From Zopfochytrium polystomum (Eukaryota; Chytridiomycota; Chytridiomycetes; Chytridiales; Chytridiaceae): a stretch of 64,000 bases of DNA. The translations under genes and the position numbers were made by a program. Position 1 is the first letter of the stretch; each line of letters begins with the position of its first letter. Below are positions 10,893 through 19,365 of the stretch, one piece after another. The notes under the pieces are model-generated. The model worked only from the letters and a program-made list of their open reading frames with translations, was not told the origin of the DNA and searched no databases. Where the stretch lies: the NCBI GenBank assembly GCA_025765615.1, contig JAIVFJ010000270.1, forward strand, positions 18,269-82,268, in the 5' to 3' direction.

Positions 10893-11929
10893 TCATTTGT
10901 GTGTATAGCTTTTTGCACGTCGATTAAAGTATAATTCTGGTAAAGTGTCACATAACACAAACACTTTTGAATGCACTTTAATAGTGACATCACCTTTACG
11001 TGGAAGAGTTAAAGGAATACTTTTATCACTTATCAAGTTCAAATATCTCTGAATAGTACCACTAGCCATATGATATGGAGACATTGTCATGTACGCAAAT
11101 TTCTTCTTTTTGAGATAAAACAAGTGATCGTTAGGACGAGGGTAGTTTCTATCAGCTTTAATGATTTCATCACCTAGTAGTTCATATGAACTGAATTCAA
11201 ATGCTTTAATCATTAGATCTACAAGTTTCTTACCACCAGGTCCACTCAAATAAAACAATACTTTGAACAGTGTGGTAGAGAGCATGACTCATAGATTTTT
11301 TCAAGTATTCACGAATGTTCTGTCAGGAACAATTTCCTTTAAAAATTTTTTCAAATCTAGTTGTATTAATATTTTCATCATAATCGTAACTTAATCTTTT
11401 TGAACAGTAATCATCTTTACTGAAAGGTTTGAAACATTTTTCTTCAAGATGATATGTTCCATTTTTAAAAGGAATGAACTCAGAGTTTGAATCCAATCGT
11501 TCTCCAAAATCCTCCTTGAACCATGCTATTTTGTGCATTACCTATAATATCTCGTTTGACAAGAGGTTTTAGTTCATTTAATCTGTCATTTATTTTTTTA
11601 ACAATTTCAGGACCATCATTGTATTTGTCTTTTAAATGGATATAAACAGTTGGAAAAATATTATTCAAGAAAATAGTCACTTTTAATTTATTGACATCTT
11701 TTTTCCACATACCATCAGAATTGTCGTAGTACCACCATTGATGTGTGTACGATGTTCTTTTTTTGGTGGAAGTATATACAAATTTCCCTTTGAAACATTT
11801 ATGCATGTCATAATAACTATCGATATTGTTTAATAAAAGTTCTTCACTTATGTCTTCTTTTATGATATACTTTTTTTTTCTTTTTCTTCTGTGCCCCCTC
11901 GCCCATCCCGACATACCACCCGAAGTCAC
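10893..11929 (-). pseudogene. Second D5-type primase-helicase gene, fragmentary
   Basis: Three successive minus-strand frames (11929-11480, 11538-11323, 11285-10893) carry one homology. A D5_N-like region comes first (HQWWYYDNSDGMWKKD, then SEFIPFKNGTYHLEEKCF..FSKDDYCSKR, the characteristic NG-x-Y-x-L and D-D-Y pattern). It is followed by a helicase-like part: SGPGGKKLVDLM in the Walker A position, then KADRNYPRPNDHLF, and a C-terminal VFVLCDTLPELYFNRRAKSY where D5 proteins have the N-x-x-P sensor. The Walker A Ser/Thr is replaced by Lys (GGKK), so ATP binding may be lost. Two frameshifts break the gene. It differs clearly from the 8.4-10.1 kb gene, so the block holds two D5-type genes, perhaps from two viral lineages or an ancient duplication. 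Confidence 0.6.
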
Positions 11930-11995
11930 GTGACCTCGTTCTAAAAACCGGCATAAAAAAAGCCCACAACACTGCTGGCTGCAGCGCTATGGGCT
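11925..11995 (-). repeat. Intergenic hairpin/poly-T/CACGTG module, copy A
   Basis: Minus-strand order: AGCCCA...TGGGCT stem with the inner palindromes AGCGCT and CTGCAG, then a T-run, then CCGGTTTTTAG-AACGAG and the palindrome GTCACGTGAC. It lies between the ORF at 12059-12403 and the second D5-type gene, whose open frame starts right after it. Confidence 0.75.
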
Positions 11996-12058
11996 TTCTC
12001 TTAGTTTTCTTTACTTTACTCACTCAGTTCCATCGCCATCTCCATATTTCCTCTTTGG

Positions 12059-12403
12059 TCATGGCTCCTGGATATATCCTTGAATTTTCATATATATATA
12101 TTCCTCTGTATTCCCACTTGTGTTTCCCGTCTTTTTGTCATATGTCACTTGATACGTCTCATTTTCCGATCCTAGTGTCTCCTTTCCCGGATCTCCTAGT
12201 TTCTTCTTTAATACCTCCTCTGATAACCTTTTCATCAATCTCCACACTGGATCATCATCATCATCAAGTACCGTCTGGAAATGGTTTATTATTTTCCCTA
12301 GTGGCACTTCCATCGGATCTACCCATCCTATTGGACTCGAGAACCTTTCATCAATTTCAATTTCACTCTGTCCCTTGTTCTTTCCCTTCTTAATGCTGTT
12401 CAT
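12059..12403 (-). CDS. Hypothetical viral-like protein (114 aa), acidic/lysine-rich
   Basis: The ATG at 12403 starts MNSIKKGKNKGQSEIE; upstream codons in the frame have no ATG. The product is highly charged, with a DDDDD run and a C-terminal TYDKKTGNTSGN segment. No domain is recognised. The gene sits between two copies of the hairpin module, and the promoter-like motif AAAAAATTGAATTTTT ends 50 nt upstream of the ATG. The context suggests a small accessory gene of the virus-like block. Confidence 0.5.
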   Translation of the reverse strand: MNSIKKGKNKGQSEIEIDERFSSPIGWVDPMEVPLGKIINHFQTVLDDDDDPVWRLMKRLSEEVLKKKLGDPGKETLGSENETYQVTYDKKTGNTSGNTEEYIYMKIQGYIQEP

Positions 12404-12452
12404 CTTTCTTTTCTCTTTTCGCTGCTCTCTGTGCTCTCCTCCTAAGTGCGAT

Positions 12453-12468
12453 AAAAATTCAATTTTTT
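12453..12468 (-). promoter_or_regulatory. Viral early promoter-like motif with exact AAAATTGA core
   Basis: The minus strand reads AAAAAATTGAATTTTT, containing the exact mimivirus early-promoter octamer AAAATTGA, 50 nt upstream of the ATG at 12403 and directly downstream of hairpin module copy B. Confidence 0.55.
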
Positions 12469-12494
12469 CCCCCGCCAAGACTTTCCTGGTCTAT

Positions 12495-12566
12495 GTCACG
12501 TGACCTCGTTCTAATAATTGTCATAAAAAAAAGCCCACAACACTGCTGGCTGCAGCGCTATGGGCT
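12495..12566 (-). repeat. Intergenic hairpin/poly-T/CACGTG module, copy B
   Basis: Nearly identical to copy A: hairpin with AGCCCATAGCGCTGCAGCC start, T8, an AT-rich link and GTCACGTGAC at 12495-12504. On the minus strand it follows the ORF ending at 12604 and precedes the ORF starting at 12403. Confidence 0.75.
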
Positions 12567-12603
12567 CTTTTTTCTCTTTCCATTCTCTCATTCGCACTTT
12601 TTC

Positions 12604-13231
12604 CTAGATAAAAAGAAATGTCTCGCTGAACCAGTCTTGCCACTCTCTCACTCGCTTCTTCCACTCCTTCTCCTCATCTCCGTCCTCTCGTTTTGGACCC
12701 CACCCCAATCCTGACCACGCCATCAATTTGTACTCCCTCTCATACTCCTCCTCTCCTTCCATTCTTATCACATCCATCCTTTTATTATACTCGCGACATT
12801 CCACCATCAATCTCTTACTTCTCTTACATTTCTCACATTTCACTATCAAACTTATCATTATTCCTCCCTTTTTTTCCCATGTTTCACACATTTCCCTCCT
12901 TTTCATCACTTCTTCATTCACCTCCACTCTTCCCCTTTCCAGTTTTTATTCCCGTCTCCCTTTCCCACTTCAACGTCTCATCTATACTCCCTTTCACTTC
13001 TCCCACATATCTCATTATCATCCCACTATCTCCATTGGAAACTTCATCACCTCCTTCTCCTCTTTCTTCATCACCTCCTTCACCACCTTCTTCAATCACC
13101 TCCGTCACCACCTTCTTCTCCTCTCCCTTCCCTTCTTTTCTGTGTTTACTACACTTTTCCTTTCCATCCCTCGACTTTACTCCACACACAGTCCCTTTCT
13201 TGGCTCCTTTCACGTATTCGTAGTCACACAT
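12604..13231 (-). CDS. Zinc-binding viral-like protein with C-x-C-x-CxxxH motif (one frameshift)
   Basis: The ATG at 13231 gives MCDYEYVKGAKKGTVCG, then KEKCSKH: a Cys-x(13)-Cys-x(10)-Cys-x(3)-His arrangement seen as a recurrent small zinc-binding motif in large DNA virus proteins. A Lys/Glu/Gly-rich low-complexity segment follows. The frame closes at 12914, and an overlapping frame (12927-12604) continues with CEKCKRSKRLMVECREYN and a Trp/Arg-rich C-terminus, so one frameshift probably splits a single gene of about 205 codons. It lies between hairpin copies B and C and has the A5-N-TGAATTT motif 29 nt upstream of its ATG. The function is unknown; nucleic-acid binding is a guess from composition. 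Confidence 0.5.
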
Positions 13232-13259
13232 TTCCGATGCTTTTCTACTAAGCCCTCAC

Positions 13260-13273
13260 AAAATTCAGTTTTT
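13260..13273 (-). promoter_or_regulatory. Viral early promoter-like motif AAAAACTGAATTTT
   Basis: The minus-strand motif lies 29 nt upstream of the ATG at 13231 and directly follows hairpin module copy C. It differs by one base from the AAAATTGA core. Confidence 0.5.
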
Positions 13274-13309
13274 CCTCCGCCAAGACCCCGCGCCCATTCC
13301 TGACACACT

Positions 13310-13381
13310 GTCACGTGACCTCGTCCTAAAAACCGCCATTAAAAAAAGCCCACAACACTGCTGGCTGCAATGCTATGGGCT
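13310..13381 (-). repeat. Intergenic hairpin/poly-T/CACGTG module, copy C
   Basis: Same arrangement as copies A, B and D, with the loop variant AGCATTGCAGCC replacing AGCGCTGCAGCC. The outer stem AGCCCA/TGGGCT, the T-run and GTCACGTGAC (13310-13319) are kept. Confidence 0.75.
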
Positions 13382-13400
13382 TTCTCTTACAAACACCAGG

Positions 13401-13743
13401 TTACCATGTATGTGCACTGTGTTCATATTCATCTCCATCATATCTTGTCACTATTTCCATTCTTTTCACTGTATAACTCGGATCCAATGCTCCATCCCAC
13501 CTTGACAATACTTTCCCCCTTATCGTAAATGTTATTCGACTCATCTTTCCATTCACTTTTATATTCTTCCCCTTCCTTTTCTTCATGCTTATTCCCAGTC
13601 CCAGCTTTACTTTCTTTCGTCCCAAATATCTGTTTAGTTTCTTTTTCCAATTTTATTATTTCATCAATGCTTCCTTTTATGTCTCCTGGTTTTATATACT
13701 CAAATATCATGTCCACAATTTCTTTTGGCATTCTCTGTATCAT
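13401..13743 (-). CDS. Hypothetical protein with F-box-like N-terminus (frameshifted end)
   Basis: The ATG at 13743 gives MIQRMPKEIVDMIFEYIKPGD, a pattern like the start of an F-box (P-x-E-I-x-x-x-I-x-x-Y), followed by a Lys/Glu-rich body. A second frame (13625-13401, with KMSRITFTIRGKV) overlaps and ends next to hairpin copy C, so a frameshift may divide the 3' end. F-box proteins are known as host ubiquitin adaptors in several large DNA viruses, but the match here is short and I treat it as a suggestion. Confidence 0.4.
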
Positions 13744-13784
13744 TCTCTTTTGTCTCAAAGTCCTCTTCTCTCAAAGTCCTCTCC

Positions 13785-13797
13785 AAATTCACTTTTT
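13785..13797 (-). promoter_or_regulatory. Viral early promoter-like motif AAAAAGTGAATTT
   Basis: Minus strand, 42 nt upstream of the ATG at 13743 and immediately after GTCACGTGAC of hairpin copy D. It matches the motif at 10151-10164 over 13 bases. Confidence 0.5.
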
Positions 13798-13798
13798 C

Positions 13799-14083
13799 TC
13801 AAGTCACGTGACCTCGTTCTAAAACCGCCATAAAAAAAGCCCACAACACTGCTGGCTGCAGCGCTATGGGCTCGATCTCAACACATATCACTTCGATTCT
13901 TCCAATCATAACCGTATTTCCATTTTCTTCGTTGTGCGATGTCTCGATCATTCCAACGAATCCCGTGTATGCTATCTTGAACTGATCGAGTCTTGCGAAC
14001 AAATACCCCTGCGCCCATTTCCTAACCTCACGCCTTTTAACACCCTGACCAAGAGGTAAAACAGTTGAACGATGGAGGACCAA
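13799..14083 (-). CDS. Hypothetical ORF, partial
   Basis: An open frame without a clear ATG at its start encodes VRKWAQGYLFARLDQFKIAY and GMIETSHNEENGNTVMIGR. The last 25 codons run through hairpin copy D, so the true end may be earlier or altered. It is the first member of the row of small minus-strand genes spaced by the module. No family is recognised. Confidence 0.35.
   Translation of the reverse strand: MVLHRSTVLPLGQGVKRREVRKWAQGYLFARLDQFKIAYTGFVGMIETSHNEENGNTVMIGRIEVICVEIEPIALQPAVLWAFFMAVLERGHVT
13803..13872 (-). repeat. Intergenic hairpin/poly-T/CACGTG module, copy D
   Basis: Same module as copies A-C, GTCACGTGAC at 13803-13812 and the TGGGCT arm at 13867-13872. On the minus strand it lies at the 3' end of the ORF at 13799-14083, whose open frame reads into it. 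Confidence 0.75.
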
Positions 14084-14244
14084 CTCCCGCCAAACTCATT
14101 CCAACATATATAATTAGTCTAATGTTATATCATAAAATATAGAAATGAAACCATAAAGTAGAAGAAAAACGCTGTCAATATAATGAAATGAAGCAATTTG
14201 TATATTCTGTTCATCATTTCAACAACAGTGTGAAGAACAAGACT

Positions 14245-14889
14245 TTACGATCTATTCTTCAACCAATTCAAAACTTCAGCTCGTGACATGTTTTGAATAT
14301 TGTCATAAACTGTTTTAAGCTCGACGTGAAAGGAAAGATCAATACGAGGAAATCCGTCAGAGTCTTGATAATTAGGTGAAAAATGTGTTTCTGGAGAATC
14401 GTCACTCGAAACACCAAAGAATTGGAAAGCTGGATCGGGATTGTAATATCGTTCGATTTCTCCAACAGTCACATGCGAGTAACAATTTCCAAAGACGACC
14501 GGGATCGCATCAGTGTGAGCAGTATTCCAAACTATATTGAACGCGATTAGAGAGAAAATATCATTATATGAATATGAATATGTGTGTAAAAGAAATTCTT
14601 ACGATGACGATCAATACTAGTTATGAAGCGGGCAACATCCTCTGGTAAGATCCACGTTGATTCGAGTATACAACTTTTCCATCTTGATCACCGTGTCCGA
14701 TCAAAACGATCATTCGAATTTCGTTCGCGTTGACTTTACTCAAAGCGCACCAGTCGTATGCATTATAAACATATTCAACTTGAGCATCTTGAACGCGTAG
14801 GCCATAAACGTTTGTGAGAAGGTTTTAGCCGAATCGTACGAGAACTGCTGGTTGTTGACAGATGGCAGCAAAACTACGAGATCCTTCAT
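14245..14889 (-). pseudogene. Possible clan CD cysteine protease-like gene (caspase/legumain-like), one intron, frameshifts
   Basis: The ATG at 14889 starts MKDLVVLLPSVNNQQFSYDS. After a frameshift near 14790 the frame reads YGLRVQDAQVEY..IRMIVLIGHGDQDGKVVYS, where GHG follows hydrophobic residues as in the catalytic His motif of clan CD proteases. A further frameshift leads to STWILPEDVARFITSIDRH. A probable intron (GTAAGA ... TATAG, about 14534-14602) is followed by IPVVFGNCYSHVTVGEI, a hydrophobic strand ending in a Cys in the position of the catalytic Cys, and the C-terminus at 14245. The assignment rests on spacing and local pattern only. It is AT-rich like the virus-like block, but the intron argues for a host or captured gene. 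Confidence 0.4.
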
Positions 14890-15039
14890 GTTTGTTCTTG
14901 TCAAAGCTCTGCGCGTGTGTCTCATTATATGGTTGGTTGAGTGTCTCGTTAAAAGGTATGGTATGGTTAATCAAGTGTGTTGATTGATCCTGTGTCTGAT
15001 TCTTTGTTTTGATCCCATTGTGGCTGGTTCTTTGTCTCA

Positions 15040-15220
15040 ATTAAAGAAACCAGCTTTCCCTGTCCCTTTTCCTTTCAACAAGCTTCACCAAATGGAGACA
15101 AATTTTTCTTCTCTGCAGTGGCCTGTCCATACCCCTTTCAACAGCAAATGGAGGCAAAAAAAAATCGTTTCTCTCCCCTTCCAACAGACAGCAAGTGGAG
15201 AGTAATTTTACTTTTCCTTT
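15040..15220 (+). repeat. Three degenerate direct repeats beside the MULE
   Basis: The unit CC-TTTCAACA..(G)CAAATGGAG.CAAA..TTCTC recurs at about 15068-15115, 15135-15178 and 15176-15215 with decreasing similarity. It lies just outside the MULE left target duplication and may be an older tandem array. Confidence 0.35.
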
Positions 15221-15238
15221 TTTTATATTCTTTTATCA

Positions 15239-15247
15239 AATATATAA
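15239..15247 (+). repeat. Target-site duplication AATATATAA (left)
   Basis: Nine bases immediately left of the MULE inverted repeat, identical to 17434-17442. Confidence 0.85.
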
Positions 15248-15330
15248 GGGGACCGCCTACCTGTAGACCCCCCCCTTCCTATTGCGCTGGAGGCCGTTGA
15301 ACCACTGTCGTTTGTCTTCGCTTTTTTTTC
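15248..15330 (+). repeat. MULE left terminal inverted repeat
   Basis: Matches the complement of 17355-17433 with only a few differences, including a T/G change, an extra G at the very tip and two extra bases in GAACCACTGTCG versus GAACCCTGTCG. Confidence 0.85.
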
Positions 15331-15361
15331 TTCAACGCTTTTCTCATTTTATTCTTTCTGC

Positions 15362-17333
15362 TCATCGCCGTTGCGTCGTCTGGCACCGCTGGAGCCCACC
15401 GCACAACCACCTGGCACGTTCGTCGATCATGCCCAGAACCGCGGCACTGCCACATTTCTGCTGTCGCCCCACAACTTCAACAAGCTCAAACTGACTTGGA
15501 ATGCAAGTAGTCGCTTTTGCTGCAATCCGCATTTGCTGCGAGTTTTTCAGCCTTCCACGAGCAGCTGCGATCTTTGGGTCCAAAATTGTCTGCTGGATCG
15601 GCCCGTTCGCGATCACCTTGACTGTTCTAGCAAACGCTGCTTCTTTGCCACGGGCATGCTGACAGCACTTACCATGGCAGCAGTTAGCTGTGTATCCAGT
15701 GATGATACTGGAATCAGAGAAGCTGGTTCTTCAGTAGCTTTAACGATCTGCCAATGTGAATGGACATCTTCTTTTCAATTGCAAGATTGCTTGACAGCTT
15801 CGTGGAGATCTCGTGTGAACAGGGGAGCCCATTTGAAGCACGGAAACGACCTGTGCAAGTGGAGTCCAATGGCAGTTGTGTGGCCGTGTCCAGCTGTTGA
15901 GCAATGAAGTCCAGCGCATAGCGCGAAATCGTTGTCCAACCCAGGTTGAAGGTAGGGATGTCGAAGGCGTAACGGCTGCTTAGATATAGATAGCAAACTC
16001 TTGTATCGCTCACTTTCTTGCTGATGCATCAGATAGCGTTCAATGCATATAAAAGCTCCGAGAAGGTCATTTTTCGATTCTTCAAGGTACTTCTTGATGA
16101 CAGCGTGAATGCCCTCAACACGAGAAGTGGTTGTGTTGCTGAGATGCAGCTTCAGATCCGTCCAGGCGTCAACAAAGCGTTCCTTGTGCTCGTACCATTT
16201 TTCTACATAACCAACAGCAGTTGGCCAGCACTCAGAATAGGTCGCTCTGAGTCGAGTTGTTGACTCCATAAATTGCTCCTCAGTTTTTGAATAGCACAGC
16301 GCATTCCAGTCTCGCATGAACATCTCATATGCTTGCCGGCACCACCGCCTGTGAAAATGGGTTTAACGTTGGCAACGACATTCTTGTTGATATGCCATCG
16401 GCAGAGAAGATTGCTTGCATCAGGAAAGACTTCCGACAAGGCGTTCATGAGTGCAAGCTCCCGATCTGTCAAAACAACGCTCGGCTGTTGTCCATTCAAC
16501 AACTCCGAAAGCTGTTGCAAGGCCCACTTATAATCATCAGTCTCTTCACGTGAAAGAAAAGCGAATGCAACATTGAGTGTAGAACCGTTCTCTGAAACTG
16601 TGACAATATTGAGGAGGGGCAGCTGAAACTTGTTTGTCTTGTATGTGCAGTCCATCAGAAGTACAGAAGGTCGTGCACAGAAGCTTTTGATAGCGCCGGC
16701 AGCCGCAAAGAAGAGATGTTGAACACGCCCTGTTGTAGGATCACGCTGATATGAATTATGATAGCCAGAAGCCTGCAGTCGGTCAAGTAGCGCTTCCATT
16801 GATGTCCGACCTCCAAGCTCGTCCATCTTAAACTTCTGCCGCATGTTCACAACATCTTTCGGGACAATGAGTACGTCTGGAAACCTCGATTGAAGCGAGT
16901 TCATAATGTGACGATTCCCTGCACCATCAGCTACGAGTGATCGGAAGAGTTTCTGGGCGTCGGGTGGAAGCCTTCTCGCTGCAGCCAGCGATCGGAAGCT
17001 GTCAGGAGAGCATGAATGCGATCCGTTTGTAATAACAAGCCTCCAAAGACCGCGATTCGTGCCAGATCCGATGAGCCTACCTGTCAACTTGAAAGTGCAT
17101 TCAATGCAGTGGGTGCTGGTATTTGCGCGACGTTTGATGTTCTCTTCCGGTCGGTGAGGCTCTTTTCGAAACTTGCCGCCTTGAACACACGCAATCTGAA
17201 CTCGCTGATAATTGCTGCTAGTTTTCTTTACTACGTAGCTGTGCCGAGTTGCGAACTGCACCACAAAGTCGAATAGGGAATTCTTCGACTGGAAGGTTTG
17301 GTCGACTGGCGGTGCTGTCCGAAAATCATCCAT
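15362..17333 (-). pseudogene. MULE transposase (FAR1-like DNA-binding, DDE core, SWIM finger), frameshifted
   Basis: The ATG at 17333 opens 376 codons: a FAR1/WRKY-GCM1-like zinc-binding N-terminus (IACVQGGKFR ... HCIECTFK ... NGSHSC), then the MULE DDE catalytic region (SVLLMDCTYKTNKF, and VVLTDRELALMNALSEVFP followed by LLCRWHINKNV). Near 16325 a single missing base shifts the frame to MFMRDWNALCYSK (16323-15775). Near 16000 a further shift leads to the SWIM finger CTGRFRASNGLPCSHEI, and another to the C-terminal ILDPKIAAARGR, ending at 15362. The total coding span fits the usual MULE transposase length. All domains are present and in order, so decay is recent or the shifts are assembly errors. 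As it stands the element would be non-autonomous. Confidence 0.85.
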
Positions 17334-17354
17334 TGTGGTGTGAAAGGGAAGACA

Positions 17355-17433
17355 ATCAAAAGCGAAGACAAACGACAGGGTTCAACGGCCTCCAGCGCAA
17401 TCGGAAGGGGGGGGTCTACAGGTAGGCGGTCCC
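17355..17433 (-). repeat. MULE right terminal inverted repeat
   Basis: Complement of the left repeat; the transposase ATG (17333) lies only about 20 bases inside it, so the repeat probably also holds the transposase promoter. Confidence 0.85.
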
Positions 17434-17442
17434 AATATATAA
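17434..17442 (+). repeat. Target-site duplication AATATATAA (right)
   Basis: Identical to 15239-15247 on the other side of the MULE. Confidence 0.85.
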
Positions 17443-17595
17443 ACCCCACGCCCCGCCAGTTCAACGGCCAGTCTCTCCTCTCGCTCTCCTCTCACTCTTC
17501 CACGCTGGTCTCGCTCTCTCGGTCTGGTCTCACTCCTCCCTGAAACAGTCCCCTGGCCCCTCCGTCCCTTCCCTTCCCTACCCCAACCATCCATT

Positions 17596-18714
17596 ATGTG
17601 GCCAATGCTCGCCGCCTTACTCTTCGGCCTCCTTGCCAAACCCACGGCTGCGGCACCAACTGCATTATCTGCACACGCCACGTACCAGATCGGTGAAACA
17701 TTCCACCATGGTTACGACCATTTCACGGTCCGTCTCTTTTTGCACCAGGAAGCTGCGTGCCAGACCCCTTCTGCTGACGCTTTCGCTGTCTTCCTAATAG
17801 ATAACGAGCAGGGATGACTTCGGTGCATCCGTAAACACAGTTTACCATGCCACTAGCAAGGCTGGCGTCGACTACTTCGTGAAGTGTGCTCATGGCTACA
17901 GCTATGCGGATCCCAATCACTACCTGGCACCAATGATCGTCAAGGCCACTGAGCTCGCAGGCCATCTCGTAGGCTTGACGGACAAGGGCTGCATGCTGAT
18001 GAGCAAAGTCGAGGGAATACCGCTGCAGGCATATTTAAAGAAAACAAGCTGTTGCAACCCTAGTGCCTTGAAAGGCAAGCAAAGTGCTATCAGAACCGCT
18101 ATCGACGAGTGGATCTCCGCCAAAATGTCCTCGGCGGGATTCAGTCTGGCGGTCAGTATTCCAGTTTTTTGAGGTCATCGAAACAAGAGGTTGACGACAC
18201 TCCTGTTCCGCGTTTCCCACCCTCTCACCAAGCAGGATATTCACGGTAGGTGACACAGATGAGGCTTTGACGATGCTTGTTGCTAAACTGATCGGAACGT
18301 ATTCCAGGCGATAATGTTTTCGTCAATCCAAACACTGGTGTAGTAACTGCAGTCATAGATTGGGTGAGTCTCGCTTCCCCCACCTCATGAGCACCTTTTT
18401 CTCATCCATATGAACAACTGTCAGGACGGAGGATTGTTGTTCCTCAAAGTGGCCGTTCAAGCACCTGGCACTTGCACTGCTAACAGTCCCTTCAAGTTCG
18501 AAAGGGCCGACGCAACGAATTCAACGAAGAAATGTGGAAGGTCCAATGCGATTATGTTGGTTTGACCCGCCGCAATGTCATGTGCGCTGCCGGTGGCAAG
18601 AAGGCCAAAACAAATTCGAAACCGGCGAAACCAACCCCTAGCTCCGTAGGCGTCAAAAAAAACAAGTCGAAACAGGCTGCACAGCCTGCCCAAAAGCCGA
18701 AGCAGAGGTGCTAG
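17596..18714 (+). CDS. Secreted kinase-like protein A (multi-exon, model approximate)
   Basis: The ATG at 17596 starts a signal peptide (MWPMLAALLFGLLAKP, Ala-rich cleavage region). After an intron starting near 17693, an exon reads DDFGASVNTVYHATSKAGVD, YFVK and KATELAGHLVGLTDKGCMLMSKVEGIPL, which has the layout of a kinase N-lobe with the ATP-anchoring Lys and a hinge. Two further exons give DIHGDNVFVNPNTGVVTAVIDW, matching the HGDxHxxN catalytic loop and the metal-binding ID-W of aminoglycoside-phosphotransferase-like kinases. The C-terminus is Lys-rich (18532-18714). At least one join is out of phase, so exon boundaries are not final. It is probably an extracytoplasmic or lumenal phosphotransferase-like protein of unknown substrate, and it resembles two genes at 20.9-22.4 and 23.7-24.9 kb. 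Confidence 0.5.
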
Positions 18715-19083
18715 CGTGGAGCTTGGTGACGAGACGCTTTCTAAACTCTCTTTTTACCAGTCCGAAAAGAAGGGTTTGACTGTTCGCCCTGGGGAAGCCG
18801 GCAAAAGTGGACAAGCTTAGCCACCCAAGATGACGACCCAAAAAATGAATAAAAATGGCCGCAGCTTATGTTCTGCGTTTCTTTCGTGGTTCCGGTGTCT
18901 TTCGTTTCTGCATGGCTGCAGAGGGCGTCGTTGATGGCGGGTGAGGGGAAGTCGGAATGGTACAAACTGTCATCTTTATTTCCTGTCACCTGTGAGGCCG
19001 CCTAAACCAAAAACCGTTTCTGATTGTCGTCAGGAAGACGAATGACTCTCGTCTTGCAGGGTCTGTCCCTGTGTTGTGCATTT

Positions 19084-19323
19084 TCAACGGCTCTCGACAC
19101 CCGCGATACGCCCAGCCGAGAACTCTACTAGACTGACAAGCGTGCGGTCCGCGGCTTTGAACTTGAAGGTTTTGTGTTTGAATAGGTCGACTTTAAACAG
19201 GCGATCGGCGTGGTCTCCAATTTCTGACGGGACGTAGCAACGAAAATTGAAGGCCGCGCCCAGCACTCCCCTAAAAAAAAAATATGGGCGACAGATAAAT
19301 GGCGCGACGGCTTTCGCAACGAA

Positions 19324-19365
<42 letters not shown>

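Larger units (their letters stand above)
15248..17433 (-). mobile_element. Mutator-like (MULE) DNA transposon, complete ends
   Basis: About 2.19 kb bounded by long terminal inverted repeats and a perfect 9-bp target duplication (AATATATAA at 15239-15247 and 17434-17442). Its left end starts GGGGACCGCCTACC and its right end, complemented, starts GGGACCGCCTACC, one G shorter. It contains a single transposase gene on the minus strand. A 9-bp duplication and long inverted repeats are typical of MULEs. High identity between the ends and an exact duplication point to recent insertion, although the transposase reading frame is interrupted. Confidence 0.9.

Noticed and set aside
12693..13303. Long plus-strand Ser/Pro/Phe-rich frames (176 and 191 residues)
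   Set aside because: Antisense of the Lys/Glu-rich minus-strand viral-like gene; composition mirrors that gene, and the promoter motif and hairpin modules point to the minus strand.
11925..13872. CRISPR-like array (regularly recurring repeat with hairpin)
   Set aside because: Only four copies, spaced by several hundred bases of coding-like DNA with unequal distances, in a eukaryotic context.
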